Position numbers and translations under genes: made by a program
Notes under the pieces: generated by a model
Told to the model about the DNA's origin: nothing
Databases searched by the model: none
The model's input: only the letters and a program-made list of their open reading frames with translations
Part shown: positions 17,201 through 24,823 of the stretch, piece after piece
Layout: each line of letters begins with the position of its first letter
How positions within the stretch are numbered: the stretch's first letter is position 1
NCBI GenBank assembly: GCA_964611645.1
Contig: CAZTAO010000046.1
Coordinates: 1-38,111 of the forward strand
Source of the DNA: CAZTAO01 sp964611645
Lineage (GTDB): Bacteria > Armatimonadota > UBA5829
Direction of reading: 5' to 3'
Length of the DNA stretch: 38,111 nt

Positions 17201-18691
17201 GCGAGAAACCTGATAATGAACAACTTCCCGATCGGCGCGACAGGCACTCTGCCCGCCGCGACCAACATCTCTCCGGCGTCGGCGAACGGCATTCTGCTGG
17301 TCCCGGGGGCCGATGGCCTGTATGCCTTTATGAACTCGTCCACACTGGTGGCCGACAGCCAGAGGGCGTTGGAGGTCGACGGTTCGGGTGAGGTGAAGTG
17401 GTCAGTCGACTCCATAATGGTGCCGGTGGGCGCGCCGCAGACACCGGATGGGGTTCCGCCGGTCAAGGTGGCGCCGGTCAACAGGCCGAGCAAAGTCAGA
17501 TACACGGATGACAACCACGTCCTGATCGTGAACACCGGTTCCGATATGGTCTGCAAGATAGACAAAGCCGGGTTTGTGAGCATGGACACTGTGACCGCGC
17601 CCTCGGGCACGGGCTATATCCGGTGGGTATACCAGTCGTTCAATGATCCGCTCAACCTGCTCAAGTCGGGCGAGACCCGTGAGTTGAAGTCGCCCACCGA
17701 TGCGCGGATGTGGTTTGAGTATGAGACTATGGGCGGGGTGCAGATGCTGGTCTACCACTGCCTGATAGCAGACTCCGGCAACAACCGGGTGCTGGACCTG
17801 GTGTATAAGCTGGATCCGGCGACGCGAGCGATCCTCAACTCGGGTTCAGACCCTGATACCGGCTTCTACCTGCCCGACCTCAACTGGGTGAGCAAGACAA
17901 GGGCCCAGAAGCAGCGCTACATATTCGACTGTATCCAGACAGTGCCCACAGGGCCGGCGGAGATGCTCTGGGCGGCAATATCCAACTACGCCACGGGCAC
18001 CGGAACTTCCGGCGCTCCTCCGGCGGGCACCCCGGCAACCGGCGGCGCGATAGTGGCTATGGGCTACCGCGAGGCGGGAGCAGGCGGGGACTCCTGGAAC
18101 TACGCGGCTCTGAACTCCGGAGTCATTGTAGGCAGGAACGACCGTATCACCGATCCCACCGGGGCGCAGTACAAGCTGTCCAATCCAAAGTTCTTCCAGG
18201 TCTACGACAGGCCGACCGGCAGGTTCGTTTTCATCTGCGACAATCGGGGAGTCTACAAGACCAAGGCAACCGGGGGCAACCTGGTGCTGGAGAACGCGGA
18301 AGACTACCTGAGCAGCCAGAGGTATATGTCTCTGGACCGCTATCAGGACGATATACTCGACCCCAGCTTGACCGTGCCGCAGGAGACACAGCCCATCGGT
18401 GTGCCGCTGAAGGCGACTGGCGTGCAGTGGCTGACCAACGGCAGGTGGCTCATCACCAATACATTCTCCGGCACCAACAAGCCCGGAACATCAAGCTTTG
18501 GCGGAGAGGTGTTTGAGTATGACCCGGCATACAGCACCTGGGATGTTGCCCAGCAGCGCAACAACCTGCCGGTCCCGTGGTCATCGCCGAGCCTGTCATT
18601 CTCGTTTGGTCCCGGCGGGTTCGTCTGGAAGCAGACCATGACCAGCAGCTACCTCCTGCGCCAGCCCAAGTCGGCGGTGAGAGAGTTCTAG
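14210..18691 (+). CDS. Giant secreted beta-propeller protein, candidate PilY1-type tip protein
   Basis: The 1493-residue protein has a Sec signal peptide (hydrophobic LVLFTCLILLTVFVAGLA, cleavage near AIPADAAA at about 27). Residues about 30-290 look like a DUF4159/amidotransferase-like fold: DVLYLPATG near 111, then LRKFVDNGGVLWIDN and NRHHPLLAAPYWL. From about 330 on there are repeated PQQ/propeller-like blades, for example FYASEGKLYALDL, WIYANTSDGKLHAYNP, GSPVVVGDKVFVTV and GSPVVVGNLVYFVTDDGG. An NHL-like IADSGNNRVLDLVYKLD lies near 1185. A perfect DxDxDxxxD calcium loop, DLDHDGNPD, is at 358-366. GAGGT (14198-14202) lies 7 bases before the ATG. In proteobacteria pilY1, a propeller protein with such a loop, follows pilV-pilW-pilX; the same position here suggests a tip adhesin. 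No vWA domain or other direct PilY1 homology was recognised. Confidence 0.7.
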   Translation: MSRLVLFTCLILLTVFVAGLAIPADAAAYLYADKRKTVNCGILDVGQGSGVWDSVGTLFFLLETNAQMKPAGWTFNNVMAGVSASSGAGKSTVDYWKINLESADDLSGMDVLYLPATGTLNLTRASSEKLRKFVDNGGVLWIDNVGTGVNALDFNGTFFIKNFKFATATSAAPDVPVNRHHPLLAAPYWLTEQDIAIMGQNPGNYCYPGYSFGGTWASVADAPIYLDVLLPVVGNGGIDQPSIAANAYGSGRIVATSNYVGAACYRPYPYGLPAMKFAYNVMAYAAAWTDFRKDVRRSGATIGTVSGSRLNKLWSIEAPPDNGAATGRSSVSAAIYKNVTFYASEGKLYALDLMPQEDLDHDGNPDDGVQGLPSGMTDTGQDIVWVWTAPGASTLSAPSVISVLNPADPGSTLEVVMTMGGDGVVYMVQAFPTVAGGRLDSSTSIVLSKSFAAASGTPFPPIYVNGWIYANTSDGKLHAYNPALENWRGAGPGRSAVAEWLVDTASDASVIGDARCGPSFGFVKSDNTGATIGTVYWMGGTNTTGTDEQNDSVYSVPVQVNNERVRLSATPGAFILSHVPSGGRIAMAPAPCSVFVIYAPRPNPDGSFPSDPEPKKEVIEIPDANRGSNTVSPVPTIYPTITRSDLVYATYCLDYSAGTAKANKKPIRNPSSTVATGVPLSQITGTPALGSDNMLFFGANRLSDFPDKSYGGSVYAYKNDGQTQRSAWQYLLHSGLDVQTSTGDDITIPATVVGKDAAGVPVNMADIKVTGSPVVVGDKVFVTVSSNVTGGTGPAGGLLCFRANPSFTIRVVTNSGYEAGGAPRRTARRLYDMTKNPPVPSTVRIWQPDLFTDSAAGTVSVPSVSSGRTFTVSGGLGAIDHERGTITITNFDLLTIGKGGLSPSLPVWVFVDNVEVPVDWTTWQPRAQVRGLDPVRIGSDAVDLSGWNNLLWYFPVMGSHISGSPVVVGNLVYFVTDDGGLYSLNAETGESHAQAVSARNLIMNNFPIGATGTLPAATNISPASANGILLVPGADGLYAFMNSSTLVADSQRALEVDGSGEVKWSVDSIMVPVGAPQTPDGVPPVKVAPVNRPSKVRYTDDNHVLIVNTGSDMVCKIDKAGFVSMDTVTAPSGTGYIRWVYQSFNDPLNLLKSGETRELKSPTDARMWFEYETMGGVQMLVYHCLIADSGNNRVLDLVYKLDPATRAILNSGSDPDTGFYLPDLNWVSKTRAQKQRYIFDCIQTVPTGPAEMLWAAISNYATGTGTSGAPPAGTPATGGAIVAMGYREAGAGGDSWNYAALNSGVIVGRNDRITDPTGAQYKLSNPKFFQVYDRPTGRFVFICDNRGVYKTKATGGNLVLENAEDYLSSQRYMSLDRYQDDILDPSLTVPQETQPIGVPLKATGVQWLTNGRWLITNTFSGTNKPGTSSFGGEVFEYDPAYSTWDVAQQRNNLPVPWSSPSLSFSFGPGGFVWKQTMTSSYLLRQPKSAVREF

Positions 18692-18720
18692 ACTCGAGCG
18701 GGGAGAACAGTTGAACCACA

Positions 18721-18753
18721 GGGGCGCGGCTTAGGCCGCACCCCTTTCTGTTT
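18721..18753 (+). terminator. Rho-independent terminator between convergent genes
   Basis: GGGGCGCGGC (18721-18730), loop TTAG, and GCCGCACCCC (18735-18744) form a 10-position stem with one mismatch, followed by TTTCTGTTT. It lies 30 bases after the propeller gene stop and just before the stop of the convergent − strand gene. The T-rich tail favours + strand termination. Confidence 0.8.
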
Positions 18754-18756
18754 CGC

Positions 18757-20499
18757 CTACTGCTCGTAGTGATAGTTGAAGCGTCTGTCTGGGGCGCTGT
18801 CGCCACTTACGGCGAACTCTATGATGTCGTTGGGCTTCCGGATGTTATCGGCCCAGTGGAAGTCCAGTGAAACCGGCTTTCCGGCCAGCCCCAGCGCAGC
18901 GCGGGGAATGCTTATCTCCATCGCGTTGCCCCGAGCCCGGTAACTCACGAGACACCTGGTGTTCCAGTCCCATCCGTTGATGCTCATCATGAGAGTCGTC
19001 GTGACGTCGCTGTGTACGGGGTAATTCACCACATAGTCGTACCCCTGCCAACCGGTCCTTGGGTTACGGTCGGTGTCGATGAACAGGAGCATCCAATTGG
19101 GGTCTTTGTAGCTTGTGAGAGGGTCCTTGGCCTCGACATAGAAGTACACGTTCTTTCGGTCGTAGGCTACTTTGGCTCGGATAATGTCGTTGCGGCCGGT
19201 GTCGTTGGTGTAGTGGGTATCGCCCCAACCGTTGAAGTCTCTGTGGAGGGTGTCGCCTATGGGGTCGCGGAACTCGGGCTGCACGTTCGTCCAATCGGAG
19301 AAATCGCCGTCGATGGTGATAGTCTTGGGACCGCTGCCCTTCTGGGGTGGTCGGACTCCTTTGAACCTACGGATGTAGCTGGTCAACTGGTAGTAGTAGT
19401 TGTCTGTGTGGCCGGCTTTCATCGGTTCGGCGTCACGGCTGTACTCCTGGTTATACTGGTCCACGAAGAACGAGTCACCCTTCTTCGCCGGGTGGCCGGC
19501 TACTGACAGCCCGCCGTCGTTGATGAAACGTTGAGCAATCCACTCGTTCCAGCCGGTTACGAACACAAACTGTGGGTCCACCTTGAGGGCGCGGTTCCAT
19601 TGCTCGGTGAAGTAGCGGCCCTCGCCGGCGGTTGCGGTCATATCGTACTGGTCGTGTGGAGGCTGCTTGCCGTTCTGGTGGCTTCGGCCAGTGTTTGATA
19701 CCGGGTGTGTGGCGATTCCCACCGACATCTCCTCCGGCACTCCCTTCACATGCCACCCCGGCTCCTGCGGGCTGGGGTCGAGCCACGTCCACTTGTCTTG
19801 CCCGTTGCCGAACCAGTCGTTGGGATCGTGCGCGAACCACGACATCCGCACGGTGAAGAAACGTTTCATTGTGTCGCTGAGGGATGCAGGGTTGGCCAGG
19901 ATCAGCGGCTTGCCTTCCCACTTGAACCAGAGATCCGGATAGAGGTTCTTTGAATAGAACTCGTCGTAGAGCTTCTGCACAGTCTGCGCCTCGCTGCTGT
20001 GGGCGATGAAGCAGAGTTGGGGAGTGCTCATCCCCTCTCTGCGAATGCCGGCCATGACCTCGCAGAGCTTCATGTAGGTGGAAGTGTATGTGAAGGCGTT
20101 GGTGACATCGAGGATCAGGGTGTCGACTCCGGCCTCCGAGAGCATCATCACATGCTTTCGGATCACGTAGGGGTCTTCGGACAGGTAGTAGCCCATCTCC
20201 GGCTCTCCCCAGTGGTGGAACGCGTTCACTGGCCCCCATTTCGGGTCCGCGGGGTCCTCGGCGAGTATCTTCGTTATGTCATAGGGCCCGGGCCCCGGTT
20301 GGTGCCAGGTGAAGTAGAAGATACCGACGTACCTATCCTTACGCGGTGGCCCGCATACAGAGTAGCCTGGGAGCTCGCGACCGAGTGCGTCCTTTGCGAC
20401 CCAGTTGTCGCTGTGCAAATCCCAGTCTGCGGCAAGAACGCCGTCCGCGAATGTGAGCACAAGCAGCGCTAACAGAGTGTATATGACCAGATTCTTCAA
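18757..20499 (-). CDS. Secreted GH99/WbsX-like TIM-barrel protein with C-terminal CBM9-like domain
   Basis: The 580-residue protein has a signal peptide (NLVIYTLLALLVLTFADGVLA). The catalytic-like region, about 45-385, contains VGIFYFTWHQPGPGPYD, HHWGEPEMGYY, a strand ending TLILDVTN and GWNEW at 316-320. The WNEW motif and the order resemble GH99/GH71-like and WbsX-type barrels. From about 391 (TITIDGDFSDW) to the end is a CBM9-like beta-sandwich, with RAKVAYDRKNVYFYVEAKDP and MLLFIDTDRNPRTGW. The likely job is recognition or hydrolysis of an extracellular polysaccharide; the substrate cannot be told. TTG 20499 is chosen because a perfect AGGAGGT lies 6 bases upstream; ATG 20517 in frame has no good SD. 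It is the only gene on the − strand and is divergent from the copper-amine-oxidase-like gene. Confidence 0.8.
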   Translation of the reverse strand: MKNLVIYTLLALLVLTFADGVLAADWDLHSDNWVAKDALGRELPGYSVCGPPRKDRYVGIFYFTWHQPGPGPYDITKILAEDPADPKWGPVNAFHHWGEPEMGYYLSEDPYVIRKHVMMLSEAGVDTLILDVTNAFTYTSTYMKLCEVMAGIRREGMSTPQLCFIAHSSEAQTVQKLYDEFYSKNLYPDLWFKWEGKPLILANPASLSDTMKRFFTVRMSWFAHDPNDWFGNGQDKWTWLDPSPQEPGWHVKGVPEEMSVGIATHPVSNTGRSHQNGKQPPHDQYDMTATAGEGRYFTEQWNRALKVDPQFVFVTGWNEWIAQRFINDGGLSVAGHPAKKGDSFFVDQYNQEYSRDAEPMKAGHTDNYYYQLTSYIRRFKGVRPPQKGSGPKTITIDGDFSDWTNVQPEFRDPIGDTLHRDFNGWGDTHYTNDTGRNDIIRAKVAYDRKNVYFYVEAKDPLTSYKDPNWMLLFIDTDRNPRTGWQGYDYVVNYPVHSDVTTTLMMSINGWDWNTRCLVSYRARGNAMEISIPRAALGLAGKPVSLDFHWADNIRKPNDIIEFAVSGDSAPDRRFNYHYEQ

Positions 20500-20512
20500 T
20501 CGCTTACCTCCT
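20497..20512 (-). promoter_or_regulatory. Perfect Shine-Dalgarno and TTG start of the GH99-like gene
   Basis: On the − strand AGGAGGT (20512-20506) is followed after 6 bases by TTG (20499-20497). This is the best ribosome site in the area and argues for the TTG over the upstream in-frame ATG at 20517. pilT in this window also uses a TTG with a strong SD. Confidence 0.65.
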
Positions 20513-20653
20513 GCCATCCCTACTGAACAGTTCCGCCTCAGGGGAAGAGGTTCCTGCTGCCACGGCAAAACTGCTGGAATGGTCGAGCTGCCCCTGACTG
20601 TTTCATTACACAGGTGTAGCGGGTAAACTCACAAAATAGAGGAGGTGGGCAAA
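20500..20653. promoter_or_regulatory. Divergent control region
   Basis: The 154 bases between the two divergent starts must hold promoters for both directions. For the + strand only a poor pair is visible: TTTCAT (20601-20606), 17 bases, TAAACT (20624-20629). A strong SD, AGGAGGTG, lies at 20640-20647. No convincing − strand promoter or operator symmetry was identified. Confidence 0.3.
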
Positions 20654-22333
20654 ATGAATAGACTCAGATTTGCAGCATTGCTATTTGTTCTTGTAATGAT
20701 GGTGAGCGTGGCAGGCGCTGCGGAGATTGTTAATGTTACCGTGGACGGCAGCCTGGTTGCTTTCACGGGAGTCCCCGCCCAGATGATGGGCGGAAGAGTG
20801 ATGGTCCCCCTGCGGGGTGTGCTGGAGCGCCTCGGAGCTTCGGTGCAGTGGGATGCTCCCAGCCGCACTATTCTGGTACAGAAGGGTACCCGCAACGTAG
20901 TCCTGCCTGTTGGCTCCACGACAGCTAAGGTTGACGGCGCGAACGTCACCCTGGACACGCCTGCAGTTGTATTGCTTGGGACAACCATGGTTCCGCTTCG
21001 GTTTGTTGGTGAGGCGCTGGGCGCGGATGTTAAGTGGTTCGGTTCAACACGAACCGTCCAGATCACCAGTTCGACGACGTCCCCCGGCGGCGTGACGCCC
21101 CCGGTCCCGGATGTCTCGGCAAAGCCTGTCATAGTGGCATTCCGGCACAATGCGAGCGGTTGGCTTCTTGCGGGTGAGAAGGTCACTTTCTACCTCGAAG
21201 GCACTCCCGCCGGAACCGCCGCCTTCGAGATTCCAGGCGCTACCACACAGCCGCAACCCATCAAGGAAAGCACCAATGAGCCGGGGGTCTACCAGGTCGT
21301 CTGGACCGTTCCCGCGGATGCTCACAGCGTCTCGGGAGCCAGCGTCATGGGGCAGCTTACGGTTGGGGGGAAGAGCGCGACTATGCAGGCGCCCAGTACC
21401 ATCAGCATAGACGCGACTCCGCCAGGCATCGCGGACATGGCTCCTGCGCCTTCAAGCAGCTCCGGCCAGACCCGGCCCAACATATCGGCCACCTACGAAG
21501 ACCCGTCGGGCAGCGGCGTTGACGCCAACTCGGTCAAGATGACCCTCGATGGCAAGAACGTGACAACTGACGCCAATGTCACGGCGGCATTCATCAGCTA
21601 CAAACCCGCTGCCGCTCTGGCAGCCGGGCCAAAAGTGGTGGGCCTGCTGGTGCGAGACAAAGCCGGGAACACCGCCACCAAGTCGTGGAGGTTCACCGTA
21701 AAGACGGCCTCCAACGTCATCAAGTCATTTACCTACACCGCGCCTGCCAACGCTGGCCCGGGCGATGTGATCACCGCGAAGCTCCAGGGTGATGCCGGTG
21801 GCAAGGCCACATTCTGGTTTGTGAACCCGGCTGGGGCCAAGATCCTCGAACGGACACTGGTTGCCACCTCGGCGGGAGTCTACCAGGGCGAGTACACGAT
21901 CCGTAAAGGTGACGACCTCAGTGGAGCGTCGGTTGTGGGGTCGCTGACTACAACCGCCGGGGAGACATTCAGCATGGTGGCAGACAAGACGTTGGCCGGT
22001 AAGCCGGTCGACTTGTCCGCGCCGACCGTGGTTGTCCCGGGGGCAGGCAAATCGGTCTCGTCTCCGCTTGTGATCAAAGGCAAGTCGAATCCGAGCGGCA
22101 AGGTGCGAGTAGCTGTAACATACGAAGCGGTCCTCGGAGGGGTATTCCCCGTCAGCGGCAAGGTCACAGAGCAGACCCTGACCTGCAACACGGCCGGAGG
22201 GTTCAGTTCGGAAGCTGTCGATCTGGGAACGATGTTCAGCGCCGGGGATACCATCTACACCCTTACGGCGGTCGCCATCGCGGCTGACGGCAAGGAATCG
22301 CCTGTCACCACTGTGCAGTTCAAGAGGCTGTAG
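20654..22333 (+). CDS. Secreted protein with copper-amine-oxidase N-terminal-like domain and Ig-like repeats
   Basis: The 559-residue protein has a signal peptide (MNRLRFAALLFVLVMMVSVAGAA). Residues about 24-137 match the copper amine oxidase N-terminal-like domain (PF07833 type): GGRVMVPLRGVLERLGASVQWD, then TMVPLRFVGEALGADVKWFGSTRTVQI, the doubled V-P-L-R signature. No catalytic amine oxidase domain follows. Instead there are beta-sandwich/Ig-like modules: KPVIVAFRHNASGWLLAGEKVTFYLEG...GVYQVVWTVP, a bacterial Ig-like unit with SGVDANSVKMTLDG and VVGLLVRDKAGN, and a related unit with GVYQGEYTI. ATG 20654 follows AGGAGGTG by 6 bases. It probably acts at the cell surface or in the wall; this fold is often in cell-wall-binding or polysaccharide-linked proteins, but no specific function can be claimed. 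Confidence 0.8.
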   Translation: MNRLRFAALLFVLVMMVSVAGAAEIVNVTVDGSLVAFTGVPAQMMGGRVMVPLRGVLERLGASVQWDAPSRTILVQKGTRNVVLPVGSTTAKVDGANVTLDTPAVVLLGTTMVPLRFVGEALGADVKWFGSTRTVQITSSTTSPGGVTPPVPDVSAKPVIVAFRHNASGWLLAGEKVTFYLEGTPAGTAAFEIPGATTQPQPIKESTNEPGVYQVVWTVPADAHSVSGASVMGQLTVGGKSATMQAPSTISIDATPPGIADMAPAPSSSSGQTRPNISATYEDPSGSGVDANSVKMTLDGKNVTTDANVTAAFISYKPAAALAAGPKVVGLLVRDKAGNTATKSWRFTVKTASNVIKSFTYTAPANAGPGDVITAKLQGDAGGKATFWFVNPAGAKILERTLVATSAGVYQGEYTIRKGDDLSGASVVGSLTTTAGETFSMVADKTLAGKPVDLSAPTVVVPGAGKSVSSPLVIKGKSNPSGKVRVAVTYEAVLGGVFPVSGKVTEQTLTCNTAGGFSSEAVDLGTMFSAGDTIYTLTAVAIAADGKESPVTTVQFKRL

Positions 22334-22344
22334 ACCCTCTCTGC

Positions 22345-22404
22345 CCGGGGTCACTTGTGGCCCCGGACCAGACTACCCAACAGCGCCGCGCAATGAGGCG
22401 CGGC
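22345..22404 (+). terminator. Two successive hairpins between the two surface-protein genes
   Basis: CCGGGG/CCCCGG (22345-22350 with 22361-22366) encloses TCACTTGTGG and can extend by CAC/GTG pairing. The second, GCCGCGC/GCGCGGC (22385-22391 with 22398-22404), has loop AATGAG. Neither is followed by a T-run. They could attenuate expression of the downstream 167-residue protein. Confidence 0.5.
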
Positions 22405-22427
22405 AATGGTTCTGAGGAGTAGAAGTC

Positions 22428-22931
22428 ATGTACACGCGCATATTCGTGGTGTCTCTGGCGTTGATGATGCTCTTGATTGCGGGCGTTTCGGCCCAGTCGG
22501 AAGACAAGATGATCGAGTGTTCGGGTTTGTCGGCGTTTGTTCACAAGGGTCGCACGTACCTGCCGGTCAAGGATGTCTCCACATTTCTGGGCGCCCAGAC
22601 ACAGTGGGATGGGAAGAAGGGACAGGTGCGCCTCGAGCGGGGTGACCAGACGCTGCTGATGTCGCCCTACAGCTACGAGGCGATGGCGGGTGGCGAGAGC
22701 GTGAAGCTTTCGGCTTATCCGCTACTCATCGATGGGCAGATATTTGTCCCGGCTAATGCTCTGCAGCAGTATTTTGAAACCCAGGTCCAGTGGGACAAAG
22801 CTGCGAAGCAAGCGCGCATCCTGGGACCGGATGGCTGGGGAGCGGTAGTTGTGAAGAGCACACCGTGGCACGGTGGCCCTCCACCCTGGGCTCCAGCGTG
22901 GGGCAGGCGCGGGCACAAGGGCGGGAAATAG
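22428..22931 (+). CDS. Small secreted copper-amine-oxidase N-terminal-like domain protein
   Basis: The 167-residue protein has a signal peptide (MYTRIFVVSLALMMLLIAGVSAQ). The rest is one copper-amine-oxidase N-terminal-like domain: HKGRTYLPVKDVSTFLGAQTQWD, a central MSPYSYEAMAGGESVKLSAYPLLIDG, and the second half IFVPANALQQYFETQVQWDKAAKQARIL. The two Q-x-QWD strands mark the internal repeat. The C-terminus is a short Trp/Pro/Gly-rich basic tail (about 146-167). GAGGAG (22415-22420) precedes the ATG. It is probably a paralogue of the domain in the preceding protein, in the same orientation 94 bases downstream. Function is unknown. Confidence 0.78.
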   Translation: MYTRIFVVSLALMMLLIAGVSAQSEDKMIECSGLSAFVHKGRTYLPVKDVSTFLGAQTQWDGKKGQVRLERGDQTLLMSPYSYEAMAGGESVKLSAYPLLIDGQIFVPANALQQYFETQVQWDKAAKQARILGPDGWGAVVVKSTPWHGGPPPWAPAWGRRGHKGGK

Positions 22932-22987
22932 CCCTTGGCAAGCATCCGCGGCGAGCGCTGGAGTTCGCGCCCGCTGTCGCTGCGTGT

Positions 22988-23016
22988 TTGAACTGTGTCA
23001 CTGTGGGTATTATATA
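22988..23016 (+). promoter_or_regulatory. Sigma-70-type promoter of the peroxiredoxin gene
   Basis: TTGAAC (22988-22993) and TATATA (23011-23016) are spaced by 17 bases, 30 bases before the ATG. This is among the best promoters in the window. Confidence 0.7.
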
Positions 23017-23046
23017 GAACGACACTAAATACCAGGAGCGTGCGAA

Positions 23047-23568
23047 ATGGTTCAGGTAGGACAAAAGGCCCCGGAGTTTGAGTTGACTGGGGTTATGAAT
23101 GGCGAGTTCAGGCAGTTCAAGTTGAGCGATTACAAAGGCAAGTGGGTGGTGTTGTTCTTCTGGCCGCTCGACTTTACCTATGTATGCCCCACAGAGATTA
23201 CGGCTTTCAGCAAGCGGATGGGTGAGTTCAGAGAGCTTGGCGCGGAGATATTGGGCGCTAGCACGGACAGCATCTACTCCCACCTAGCGTGGACCAAGGG
23301 CGACCTCGGGCAGATACAGTACCCGATGCTCTCAGACTTCACCAAGCAGGTGAGTCGTGATTATGGCGTGTTGATAGAGGATCAGGGAATCGCGCTGAGA
23401 GGGCTGTTCCTCATAGATCCGGAGGGCGCGCTGAGCTATCAGGTGGTACACGCGCTGAATGTCGGGCGAAACGTGGACGAGGTGCTGAGGGTTATCAAGG
23501 CGCTGCAGACCGGCGAGCTTTGCCCGGTGGACTGGGACGAAGGCGAGGAGACTTTGGGCAAGGCCTGA
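23047..23568 (+). CDS. 2-Cys peroxiredoxin (AhpC/TSA family)
   Basis: Cytoplasmic thiol peroxidase that reduces hydrogen peroxide and organic hydroperoxides. The 173 residues match the AhpC/Prx1 length. The peroxidatic Cys47 is in FTYVCPTEI, and the resolving Cys159 is in the C-terminal GELCPVDW, so it is a typical 2-Cys enzyme with a dimer disulfide. WPLDFTYVCPTEITAF and the DS-x-HLAW segment are the family pattern. AGGAG (23033-23037) is 9 bases before ATG, and a good promoter lies upstream. No ahpF is next to it, so the reductant (thioredoxin or other) is not shown. The symbol ahpC is plausible but not given because several Prx1-type paralogues share this pattern. Confidence 0.95.
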   Translation: MVQVGQKAPEFELTGVMNGEFRQFKLSDYKGKWVVLFFWPLDFTYVCPTEITAFSKRMGEFRELGAEILGASTDSIYSHLAWTKGDLGQIQYPMLSDFTKQVSRDYGVLIEDQGIALRGLFLIDPEGALSYQVVHALNVGRNVDEVLRVIKALQTGELCPVDWDEGEETLGKA

Positions 23569-23579
23569 TTCTCGAAGGA

Positions 23580-23595
23580 CAAGCGCCGACGCTTG
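23580..23595 (+). terminator. Small hairpin after the peroxiredoxin gene
   Basis: CAAGCG, loop CCGA, CGCTTG form a perfect 6-bp stem 11 bases after the stop. The A/T-rich tail GCGAATATATG is not a T-run, so termination is uncertain. Confidence 0.35.
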
Positions 23596-23663
23596 GCGAA
23601 TATATGAAGTAAACAGGGGTCTTCGGCTTGTGGTTGGAGACCCCGGACTTTGTGTGGGGGACT

Positions 23664-24761
23664 ATGCCGGCTCAGGCGAACATCGGCAGAGAGATTAGGA
23701 AATCGATCCTGTTTGCGGCGGGGATATACCTGGCGTTCAGGTTTGTGACGCTCATCAGCGGCCTCATACTGGTCCTTAGCGTGAGCGTGATCTTCGCCAT
23801 CCTCCTCGAACCCGGCGTATCGTATCTGAACAGGCACAGAATCCCCCGGCGGTTGTCGGCGGCTCTGTTGGCCATCATAATGGTGGTTGCGGTCGGCATT
23901 CTGGTCTACCTGCTCATTCCACCGGCTGCCAGGCAGGTGGGCGACCTGTGGAACCAGGCTCCCGAGATACTCGACAAGGCGCTTTCATCCCTGCGCAGGC
24001 TCACGTCGAACTATCCCGGTCTCGCCGATCAGATTCCCAAACAGATCGATAAGAACGCGGTGTCCAAGTTGGCTGGGCCGCTCCTCGGCGGCGCGTCAAG
24101 AGTGACAGCCAGCGCCGCCGGAGTCCTTGGAGGCGCATTCCTCATTCTGCTGCTCACTGTATACATCGTGGCCGACCCCAAACCCATCACCAGCGGCGTC
24201 CTTTCTGCCTTTGGCAAGGCTCGCCGGGCCAAGATGGAATCCGTGGGAAAACGGCTCTGCGCGAGGGTTCGCTCGTGGGCAATGGGCGTGGTCATAGGGA
24301 TGGTGTTTGTCTTCATTGTCAGCCTTATCGGCTTTGCGCTGATAGGGGTGAAGCACGCGTGGCTGTTTGCGCTGATTTCCGGGTTTATGGAGGCTGTGCC
24401 GGTGGTGGGGCCTGTGCTGGCGGCTGTGCCTCCGATATTGATGGCGATCTCTCAGGACCCGATGATGGGCTTGTGGGTCCTCATTCTGGTTCTGGTGATC
24501 CAGTTCGTGCAGAATAACTTCCTGATGCCCATGATCTACTCCCACCAGCTCTCGTTCCACCCTATCACCGTGATCCTGGCGGTGGCGATTATGGGTGGCC
24601 TGTTCGGGATTCCGGGCGTCTTCCTCGCCAACCCGGCGGCTTCCGCTGCGGCTATCATCTACGATGAGTTCTACCTCAAGTCCGGCACCAACCCCGTAAC
24701 CGACGAGCAGGACTGGAAAGAAGACCCGCAAGAGGCTGAGGACCCGGAGTCTGGTGCGTAG
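23664..24761 (+). CDS. AI-2E family transporter (UPF0118/PerM-like)
   Basis: The 365-residue polytopic inner-membrane protein has N-terminal membrane segments (ILFAAGIYLAFRFVTLISGL and following). The soluble central part, about 90-140, reads VGDLWNQAPEILDKALSSL. Four or more C-terminal segments carry the family signatures GVKHAWLFALISGFMEAVPVVGPVLAAVPP, then FVQNNFLMPMIYS and LFGIPGVFLANP. Family members export AI-2-like signals or exchange sodium/protons or other small molecules; the substrate is not inferable. ATG 23664 follows GGGGG (23656-23660) closely; upstream TTG/GTG codons in frame (23628, 23652) are alternatives. The acidic C-terminal tail (EEPQ/EDPE type) is common in the family. 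Confidence 0.9.
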   Translation: MPAQANIGREIRKSILFAAGIYLAFRFVTLISGLILVLSVSVIFAILLEPGVSYLNRHRIPRRLSAALLAIIMVVAVGILVYLLIPPAARQVGDLWNQAPEILDKALSSLRRLTSNYPGLADQIPKQIDKNAVSKLAGPLLGGASRVTASAAGVLGGAFLILLLTVYIVADPKPITSGVLSAFGKARRAKMESVGKRLCARVRSWAMGVVIGMVFVFIVSLIGFALIGVKHAWLFALISGFMEAVPVVGPVLAAVPPILMAISQDPMMGLWVLILVLVIQFVQNNFLMPMIYSHQLSFHPITVILAVAIMGGLFGIPGVFLANPAASAAAIIYDEFYLKSGTNPVTDEQDWKEDPQEAEDPESGA

Positions 24762-24796
24762 AGTCATCTAGCTTCGTCCTTCGTACGCCGCTCTCA

Positions 24797-24823
24797 GCCA
24801 TACGCCATAGGCTATAGGCCATT
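24797..24823 (+). repeat. Short CATAGG-type repeat
   Basis: The gap 24762-24902 contains GCCATACGCCATAGGCTATAGGCC, a near-tandem array of GCCATA/GGCTATAGG units with local symmetry. A related array with GGCCATAGG units lies upstream of thrC at 37288-37312. The rest of the gap holds no ORF; no clear promoter is seen for the UroD-like gene. Confidence 0.4.

Noticed and set aside
20654..22931. Copper amine oxidase enzymes
   Set aside because: Only the N-terminal-like domain is present; the catalytic domain with topaquinone and copper ligands is absent.
23664..24761. Quorum-sensing exporter specific for AI-2
   Set aside because: The family name does not prove the substrate; members have other transport roles and no lux genes are present.
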